From positions 1 through 37,459 of the forward strand of contig SUXZ01000023.1 in the NCBI GenBank assembly GCA_015060685.1: DNA of 37,459 nucleotides. Direction: 5' to 3'. How positions within the stretch are numbered: the first letter of the stretch is position 1; each line of letters begins with the position of its first letter. The stretch is from Mediterranea massiliensis (GTDB lineage: Bacteria > Bacteroidota > Bacteroidia > Bacteroidales > Bacteroidaceae). Shown one piece after another: positions 32,293 to 37,459 of the stretch. The position numbers were made by a program, and so were the translations under genes. Below the pieces are notes generated by a model. It was not told where the DNA came from. It was given only the letters and a program-made list of their open reading frames with translations, and made no database searches.

Positions 32293-33357
32293 ATGAGCAA
32301 ACAAGAGGTAATTCTATGCAAAAATTTCAGCGATGACCTGTCGAAAGCCATCGCAAACTGTCCGCACGACCGGCTCTTTGTCCTGACCGACAAGAACACA
32401 CATAAATACTGTCTCCTTAACGAAAAAAATATTTTCCCTAAAGGGGAAATTTTCCAAGAGATAATCATCGGTGCCGACGATGTAAACAAAACGCTCGAAA
32501 CACTGGCCTCCGTATGGCAAGCGCTGAGCCAGCAAGGCGCAAGCCGCCACTCGCTACTTATCAACTTAGGAGGCGGCATGGTGACCGACTTGGGCGGCTT
32601 TGCCGCAAGCACTTTCAAGCGAGGCATCAGCTACATCAACATCCCCACCACCCTGCTCTCCATGGTCGATGCATCGGTAGGCGGAAAAACGGGAATCAAC
32701 TTCAACGGATTGAAAAACGAAATCGGAGTATTCTCGCCCGCATCCAGCGTATTGATAGAAACAGCTTTCCTACAAACACTTGATACACAAAACATCCTCT
32801 CCGGCTTTGCCGAGATGCTGAAACATGGCCTCATCAGTACGCAAGCACATCTCGACGAGTTGCTTGCCTTCGACATCAACCGCATAGACTACGACGAACT
32901 GAAGCAGATGGTAGGCCGTTCGGTAGCTGTAAAAGAGCGCATTGTAGAGGAAGACCCCAAAGAACATGGCATACGCAAGGCACTCAACCTGGGTCATACC
33001 ATCGGCCACGCCTTCGAAAGCCTTGCCTTGGCCGAAGACCGTCCGGTGCTTCACGGCTATGCCGTAGCCTGGGGATTGGTGTGCGAGCTATACCTATCTT
33101 ATTTAAAGGTAGGCTTCCCCAAAGAGCTGATGCGCACCGTTATCCAATTCGTCAAGGAGAACTACGGCAACTTCTCGTTCACCTGCAAGCAATACGACCA
33201 ACTTTACGAGCTGATGACACACGACAAGAAGAACAGCAACGGCATCATCAACTTCACCCTTTTGAAAGGCGTTGGCGACATCTGTCTGAACCAAACAGCC
33301 GACAAAGATACCCTGTTCGAAGTCTTCGATTTCTTCCGCGAGTGCATGGGCGAATAA
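32293..33357 (+). CDS. aroB: 3-dehydroquinate synthase AroB (354 aa)
   Basis: AroB converts DAHP to 3-dehydroquinate, the second step of the shikimate pathway, with NAD+ and a divalent metal. The nucleotide-binding NLGGGMVTDLGGFAAS (91-106) is intact, as is RGISYINIPTTLLSMVDASVGG (about 110-131, quoted as a location) with KTGINFNGLKNEIG. The metal-binding parts GFAEMLKHGLI and NLGHTIGHAFE are also present. The start ATG 20 bp after the -7 element gives MSKQEVILC. Length is normal for the family. The gene is the last core gene before the tRNA, about 60 bp upstream of it. Confidence 0.96.
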   Translation: MSKQEVILCKNFSDDLSKAIANCPHDRLFVLTDKNTHKYCLLNEKNIFPKGEIFQEIIIGADDVNKTLETLASVWQALSQQGASRHSLLINLGGGMVTDLGGFAASTFKRGISYINIPTTLLSMVDASVGGKTGINFNGLKNEIGVFSPASSVLIETAFLQTLDTQNILSGFAEMLKHGLISTQAHLDELLAFDINRIDYDELKQMVGRSVAVKERIVEEDPKEHGIRKALNLGHTIGHAFESLALAEDRPVLHGYAVAWGLVCELYLSYLKVGFPKELMRTVIQFVKENYGNFSFTCKQYDQLYELMTHDKKNSNGIINFTLLKGVGDICLNQTADKDTLFEVFDFFRECMGE

Positions 33358-33374
33358 AAAAACTATCGCAAACA

Positions 33375-33405
33375 TTTGCAGTTTCAAAATAAAGCCCTAC
33401 CTTTG
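33375..33405 (+). promoter_or_regulatory. Consensus promoter of tRNA-Pro
   Basis: TTTG at 33375-33378, a 19-bp spacer and TACCTTTG at 33398-33405 form a textbook Bacteroidota promoter, 11 bp before the tRNA 5' end. Confidence 0.8.
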
Positions 33406-33416
33406 CATCCGCAATT

Positions 33417-33491
33417 CGGGATGTAGCTCAGCCCGGTTAGAGTACGCGTCTGGGGGGCGTGTGGTCGCTGGTTCGAATCCAGTCATCCCGA
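33417..33491 (+). tRNA. tRNA-Pro (anticodon GGG)
   Basis: The acceptor arms CGGGATG (33417-33423) and CATCCCG (33484-33490) pair perfectly, with discriminator A33491. The D-arm starts GCTC, the anticodon loop reads CTGGGGG so the anticodon is GGG, and the T-arm is GCTGG TTCGAAT CCAGT. The CCA end is not encoded. It has its own promoter and a terminator at 33498-33535. GGG reads CCC and CCT proline codons. Confidence 0.95.
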
Positions 33492-33497
33492 CTGACA

Positions 33498-33535
33498 AAA
33501 AAGCATTGATAATCTGATGATTGTCGATGCTTTTT
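33498..33535 (+). terminator. Terminator of tRNA-Pro
   Basis: A 17-bp stem (33498-33514 with 33519-33535, two G-U pairs) with a four-base loop TGAT is followed by GTTTT. It begins 6 bp after the tRNA. Confidence 0.85.
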
Positions 33536-33564
33536 GTTTTATAAGCAAGTTGTCTGATTCTTGC

Positions 33565-33611
33565 GGTTTAATCGGTGGTTTAATCGATGGAATTAAACCG
33601 AGAATTAAACC
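33565..33611. repeat. Symmetric repeat cluster beside the tRNA
   Basis: GGTTTAAT occurs at 33565-33572 and 33577-33584, and its complement ATTAAACC at 33592-33599 and 33604-33611. The pair spacing is 12 bp on both sides, so the 47-bp block is a nearly symmetric arrangement of four 8-bp sites. The placement just after a tRNA and before the integrase remnant suggests arm-type binding sites or the edge of an element. Confidence 0.65.
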
Positions 33612-33619
33612 AAGAATTT

Positions 33620-33745
33620 ATGAATACTACTATTTCGGTCATTTGTTACAAGAGTAAAACACTTAGTAATGGAGAACATCCGACGATAAAGTACAATAGC
33701 ATAATCAAAAACAGGAGAATTGTTTTTCTCATAATGTCTCGATAA
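33620..33745 (+). pseudogene. Remnant of a tyrosine recombinase (integrase) N-terminus (41 codons)
   Basis: The frame encodes 41 residues. Its first half, MNTTISVICYKSKTLSNGEHP, is located at residues 1-21 and is very close in pattern to the N-terminal arm-binding domain of Bacteroidota site-specific integrases (V-C-Y-K-S-K-T-L-x-N-G-E-H-P). After residue 21 the expected continuation (MIRV-type) is replaced by TIKYNSIIKNRR and a stop soon follows. A normal integrase has about 400 residues, so nearly the whole gene is lost. Its position directly after a tRNA gene supports the integrase origin. Confidence 0.6.
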
Positions 33746-33755
33746 TTAAATATGG

Positions 33756-36146
33756 TTACATTCTGTTCTTAGCCGATTCGCCTGCACCTGTTCCCTTGTA
33801 TTTGTTCTGGGCGCTGTTGAAATGGTATGATACTCTCAGCGTAAGTGCAGACGAATAATATCTGTTGTCCTGATTTACATAACAGCTGCCAAAATCTGAA
33901 ATGACATACTCATGCTTGGTATTGAAAACATCGCTCCATGAAAGCTTGAAAGAGAGTGCATCGTTCTTAAGAAACGACTTGCCAACAGAGACATCCAACC
34001 CATGGATAGGAGAATCGAAGTTATATATCAGTTTATCGAAGGGACTGATGTACTGATAGTCGAGGTCGATGATCCAACTCTTCTTCAATCGGAATGAGTT
34101 ATAGATCTGCAACAGATACATAGGCTTGCCTAAGCTGATGCGACGCATGTCATTCGCAGCGCGAGGGTCAATGACATCGGTCTCAAAGAATTGTTTCTGT
34201 ATGCCTACCGTATAACGAGGATACCACACTCCGAAAGAAGGAGCGGTTGTGAGGTAAGCGCTCAACTTATGGACGGGATCGGCAGCATTTGTGTACTGAA
34301 TCATTGCCACCCCCTCGTCATTGTAGGGATAGCCACGTCGGAACACCTTGTTATCGACACGCTCGTAGTTGCCGCTGAAACTGATCCATTTCCACTGTGC
34401 CATGAGCGAGAGAGTGCGCTGAATCTCATTCTTCATTAACGGGTCGCCTGTCTGATAAGTGAATTTGTTGTCGTAGCTGATCTCTTTCGACATAGTTTCG
34501 AATCGAGGTCTGATGGTCTTGCCTGTATAGCTAAGACTGAGCCTCACCTGCTTTAGCTTGGTTGAGAAGCTGATAGATGGAAACCAACTGTCGTTGCTGC
34601 GATGCACATTGTTGTCTGTATTAATGTGATCTGCATAATCGAACTTGGCATGCTCGTAACGCAGACCTGCACTGAACTGACCGAAGGGAAGAGCGACCGA
34701 ATATTGGGCAAAACCAGCAAGGGTATTCTCCTCCATTGAGGCATCCGAATTTGGAATCGGGGTAAAGTTGATGGCGTATGTCTCGTCTGCAGACACATAG
34801 GTCTCTTCCATACCCATCTGCAGTTCTCCTTTCCATACGGGATACGACAGCACCAGTTTGGCTGCTGTCATAGCCGTAACAGCTTCGGTATTACTCTGCA
34901 TTGATGCCTTTCCTGTCCAACTCGTTTCGCTGATGTCGGTTACCCCACCTGTCTTACGACGCACATAATCGGCATTGAAGTTGATGTGCAGCTTATCGAC
35001 AGTACCATCATAATAAAGGTTGCCATTCAGATTATGGTTTGTGGGTTGGTGCGAGTCATTGATGGCATGGAGATGATCTATCAGTTCTTCATTTCTTAAT
35101 ACGTCCTCATCCATCAGCATTTGGGTTTTACCGATGGTGTTGTCTGACCATTCCGTTCGGAATCCCAACGAATGCTTTTCATTGATTTGCCAGTTGGCGC
35201 CACCCATATACTGCCATCCACCATTGTGCCTGCGATAGTCAATGATACCCACTTGACGGTTGTCGAGAATCTTGTCTCCCACCTTAGTGATGGTTCCACC
35301 ATCGAGATTGGAAATCTGATAACCGCGCTGGTTCCAATAGACCACATTACCGAAGAGGTCCCAACCCTTCCAGCGGTAATTAAGGTCGAGGACAGACCAC
35401 GAAGGTTCCTTGTCATGACAGTCGTAAATATACTGCTTTGCCTGGCTGGTCAATGCATAACTGAAACCCTCGCCTTGACGCTTTACAGTACGGATGCGCA
35501 CCACGCAACGCACCTCCCCACCATATTCCGCACCAGGATTGCTGATGACGTCAATGCTCTTGATATCTTCAGACATAAGGTTGCGAAGCTCAGCGTTGTC
35601 AGTAACCTTTCGTCCGTTGACATAATAGAGTGGAGCACCGCGGCCAATGACCTCGAGATTGCCTCCCATCGATATCATGCCTGGCACCTTGCCCAGCACA
35701 TCCAGCGCATTGCCTTCGTGCTCGAGTACGGAGCCTGCAATGTTTGTTACCAGGGCATTGCCTTTGAGTGAGGTCTTAGGCAATGTGCTTATCACCACCA
35801 CCTCGTCGAGCGTGTTCGAAAGGCTGAACATTGTTACAAGCGCCTCTTCTTTGAAATGTGACACAGGTAAGGTCTGTTTCTGATAACCTATCATTGATAA
35901 CTGCACAATATCGCCTTTTCCTTCCAACTCAAAGCATCCATCGCTTGAGGTGATTGTACCTGTCACGAACGTTGAGTCGGGAAGCATACGCATCACAACG
36001 TTTACGAACTCGAGAGGGTTGTCATTCTCGTCGACAACCCTTCCCTTGATACCTTGTGCCTGCAAGCTACAGCAGATGATGAACAGCGCAGTGGCTGTTG
36101 AAATAAGATGTTTAATCATAACTTTTGAAATAAGATGTTTAATCAT
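33756..36146 (-). CDS. Outer-membrane beta-barrel protein, TonB-receptor-like (796 aa)
   Basis: A signal peptide (about residues 1-30, ending CCSLQAQG) leads to a CarboxypepD_reg-like domain (about 33-115), a plug-like segment (ALDVLGKVPGMISMGG, RGAPLYYVNGRKV, SIDVISNPGAEYGGEV) and a beta-barrel rich in aromatic residues. It is the same outer_membrane_beta-barrel family as the 987-aa protein but has no Gly-rich tail and ends ESAKNRM. There are two possible starts, at 36146 and 36119, because a 27-bp segment that holds the start codon is duplicated. The second start gives the cleaner signal peptide. It diverges from the LytTR regulator at 36514, a likely regulator of it. Confidence 0.82.
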   Translation of the reverse strand: MIKHLISKVMIKHLISTATALFIICCSLQAQGIKGRVVDENDNPLEFVNVVMRMLPDSTFVTGTITSSDGCFELEGKGDIVQLSMIGYQKQTLPVSHFKEEALVTMFSLSNTLDEVVVISTLPKTSLKGNALVTNIAGSVLEHEGNALDVLGKVPGMISMGGNLEVIGRGAPLYYVNGRKVTDNAELRNLMSEDIKSIDVISNPGAEYGGEVRCVVRIRTVKRQGEGFSYALTSQAKQYIYDCHDKEPSWSVLDLNYRWKGWDLFGNVVYWNQRGYQISNLDGGTITKVGDKILDNRQVGIIDYRRHNGGWQYMGGANWQINEKHSLGFRTEWSDNTIGKTQMLMDEDVLRNEELIDHLHAINDSHQPTNHNLNGNLYYDGTVDKLHINFNADYVRRKTGGVTDISETSWTGKASMQSNTEAVTAMTAAKLVLSYPVWKGELQMGMEETYVSADETYAINFTPIPNSDASMEENTLAGFAQYSVALPFGQFSAGLRYEHAKFDYADHINTDNNVHRSNDSWFPSISFSTKLKQVRLSLSYTGKTIRPRFETMSKEISYDNKFTYQTGDPLMKNEIQRTLSLMAQWKWISFSGNYERVDNKVFRRGYPYNDEGVAMIQYTNAADPVHKLSAYLTTAPSFGVWYPRYTVGIQKQFFETDVIDPRAANDMRRISLGKPMYLLQIYNSFRLKKSWIIDLDYQYISPFDKLIYNFDSPIHGLDVSVGKSFLKNDALSFKLSWSDVFNTKHEYVISDFGSCYVNQDNRYYSSALTLRVSYHFNSAQNKYKGTGAGESAKNRM

Positions 36147-36153
36147 AACTTTT
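36100..36153. repeat. Perfect 27-bp tandem duplication over the start codon of the barrel gene
   Basis: Bases 36100-36126 and 36127-36153 are identical. Each copy contains the CAT that is the start codon on the minus strand and its upstream leader. Because 27 is a multiple of three, the reading frame survives and the protein may carry nine extra residues (MIKHLISKV). This looks like a recent slippage event. Confidence 0.9.
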
Positions 36154-36442
36154 TATAATGTATATTTTGTGATATCTTATCGATGCCAACATTTTGATGG
36201 CAATCTTCCATCGCAATTTCGCTGCAAAGAAAGATATCTTTTTGCCTGCCTCCAAATAAGTGGGACAACTGCCAAGATATAGGGATATTTAGCCAATGTG
36301 GGACAAAAAACAAAGGATGACATGTCACGATAAATACACGAATTGAAACGTAACAATATCTTTCAATCCGACAACATCCCCTTTCCATTCATCATCAAAT
36401 CCTTTCCAAATATCCCTAATATGCTTGTTTTCAGTTGGATTG
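36154..36442. other. Intergenic regulatory region between barrel gene and LytTR gene
   Basis: No gene is supported here. An 81-codon minus-strand frame (36143-36388) is not coding-like. The region contains an 11-bp inverted repeat TAGGGATATTT (36280-36290) with AAATATCCCTA (36408-36418) and a direct repeat GTGGGACAA (36260-36268 and 36298-36306). These could be binding sites for the divergent regulator. Confidence 0.5.
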
Positions 36443-36474
36443 TTTGTGTATAAGAAAGGAATCAACTATCTTTG
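36443..36474 (+). promoter_or_regulatory. Promoter of the LytTR gene
   Basis: TTTG at 36443-36446, a 20-bp spacer and TATCTTTG at 36467-36474 match the consensus. An in-frame TTG at 36472 lies inside the -7 box, so the start codon must be the ATG at 36514. Confidence 0.75.
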
Positions 36475-36513
36475 TATGAAATATTGATCATTTCACTCCT
36501 CCCAAAAGAAAGA

Positions 36514-37431
36514 ATGAAAAGAATACCTAATCAACTAATAAAAGACTATCTAATAGTAGGATGCGCGTGGATGTGCATATCGTCATTGATGCATCCCATG
36601 TTACTGACTCCAGACCAAAGAGCTGTCCATCTTCCAGTATTTAAGATTGTGCATGGCTCTTTCTTTCTGCTGACGTTGGTGTTGAGTGAAATTATTGTGA
36701 CTTATATCTTCCAAAACAGTTTCACATACTCTGCAGGTATCTGGGGACGGTTGAAACATTTCGCACTTTGTGCTGTTATCGGAGTTCCCATCTTCAATAT
36801 TTTCCTCAATCAATCGAACACCATAATGATGTGGGACTTCTCAAGATATTACTATGCGTGGTTTGATATAGACGGGACATTTACATTGAAGTGGTACATG
36901 AAGACAATAAATTTATGTGCTACACTTTCCGTAATATTGATAATAGCCATGATGGCAATAACCAGAGTCAGAAATATAGAGCACACCCTTCTGGAATTGG
37001 CTTCAATCAACAGAATGTTAGAAACAGAACAAACCAAGCTGCGTTCACGCCTGCCAAAAGATAATGTGACAGACAAAATCGTCATTCATGGCGATAGCCG
37101 CGAATCATTGACTGTGAATCCTCTTGACGTCATATACGTGGAGTCGGCGGGCAATTATCTCAGCATTGTTTATCTCAACGATTCCGAACTGTGTCAGAAG
37201 CGACTTCGCAGTTCACTGAAGGAAGTTGAGGAGACACTTGAGGCTTATCCATTCTTGGTACACACCCATCGTGCCTTCCTCGTCAATATCAACTTTATCA
37301 CGCAGGTGTCCGGCAATTCAGCAGGCTATAAGATCAGTATGTTCAGTACAGACCGGGTGTTGCCTGTTTCAAAAGCCAATGTACCCTTGTTCAGAGAAAA
37401 AATCATAGAACTTGGAAAGAACTTAGAATAG
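36514..37431 (+). CDS. Membrane-bound LytTR DNA-binding regulator (305 aa)
   Basis: The N-terminal half (about 10-150) has four hydrophobic segments, and a coiled-coil-like linker (about 155-190) follows. The LytTR DNA-binding domain occupies about 205-300: NPLDVIYVESAGNYLSIVYL, then CQKRLRSSLKEVEETL and FLVHTHRAFLVNINFITQVSG. This layout, a sensor membrane domain fused to LytTR without a phosphoreceiver, is common in Bacteroidota. It likely senses a membrane or surface signal and controls the divergent barrel gene. The start is fixed by the promoter, which lies 40 bp upstream. The last 28 bases of the window hold no further gene. Confidence 0.85.
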   Translation: MKRIPNQLIKDYLIVGCAWMCISSLMHPMLLTPDQRAVHLPVFKIVHGSFFLLTLVLSEIIVTYIFQNSFTYSAGIWGRLKHFALCAVIGVPIFNIFLNQSNTIMMWDFSRYYYAWFDIDGTFTLKWYMKTINLCATLSVILIIAMMAITRVRNIEHTLLELASINRMLETEQTKLRSRLPKDNVTDKIVIHGDSRESLTVNPLDVIYVESAGNYLSIVYLNDSELCQKRLRSSLKEVEETLEAYPFLVHTHRAFLVNINFITQVSGNSAGYKISMFSTDRVLPVSKANVPLFREKIIELGKNLE

Positions 37432-37459
37432 TATTACATACCACGACCTTTCCGTTTCG

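Noticed and set aside
36143..36388. 81-codon minus-strand frame upstream of the barrel gene
   Set aside because: It covers the intergenic region and inverted repeats, has no recognisable domain, and overlaps the barrel gene's duplicated start.

Overview
The window looks like a chromosomal segment of a gut-type Bacteroidales bacterium, probably Bacteroidaceae (Bacteroides, Phocaeicola or a close relative). The evidence is the Bacteroidota-type -33/-7 promoter elements (TTTG, about 19-21 bp, TAnnTTTG), outer-membrane beta-barrel proteins with carboxypeptidase-regulatory-like N-domains, a smalltalk-type miniprotein, and families such as DUF5683 and DUF3822 that are common in this phylum. No rRNA, CRISPR array or intact insertion sequence is visible. 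One tRNA gene is present.

Region 1 (1-740) is a short accessory patch: the 3' end of a cut gene, about 370 bp of structured non-coding DNA with hairpin repeats, a 37-residue smalltalk-like protein, heptameric repeats and a palindromic terminator. Region 2 (745-7583) is housekeeping. rsmA, mgtE and a DUF349-repeat protein lie on the minus strand. A lysylphosphatidylglycerol-synthase/flippase-type membrane protein and the M20C dipeptidase pepD lie on the plus strand. After pepD there is a gene-free stretch with its own -7 element and terminator, a good small-RNA candidate (about 7712-7872). Region 3 (8012-12035) holds a DUF1573 surface or periplasmic protein, meaB, and an overlapping ABC-type ATPase plus DUF4435 (TOPRIM-like) pair. 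That pair has the domain composition of the PARIS anti-phage system but is compact and sits among core genes.

Region 4 (12044-18152) is a dense plus-strand cluster: a tiny leader ORF, parA, parB, a DUF5683 protein, an MltD-like lytic transglycosylase and a bifunctional RelA/SpoT enzyme. It groups chromosome segregation, wall remodelling and (p)ppGpp signalling. On the minus strand a MerR-like regulator and an M23 endopeptidase diverge from alaS. Region 5 (22547-33357) holds a YitT-family membrane protein, a RecD/Dda-like helicase, a membrane-anchored protein of unknown function, DUF3822, rsmD, cardiolipin synthase, a large outer-membrane barrel protein with a glycine-rich tail, a small membrane protein and aroB.

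Region 6 (33358-37459) starts with tRNA-Pro(GGG) under a textbook promoter. Immediately downstream are a symmetric repeat cluster and a 41-codon remnant that resembles the N-terminus of a Bacteroidota tyrosine recombinase, which is the picture of an eroded element integrated at the tRNA. Beyond it lie a second outer-membrane barrel gene with a 27-bp tandem duplication over its start codon and, divergently, a membrane-bound LytTR regulator. These are plausible accessory cargo.

All functional calls come from reading motifs and from family knowledge. No database search or structure prediction was run.
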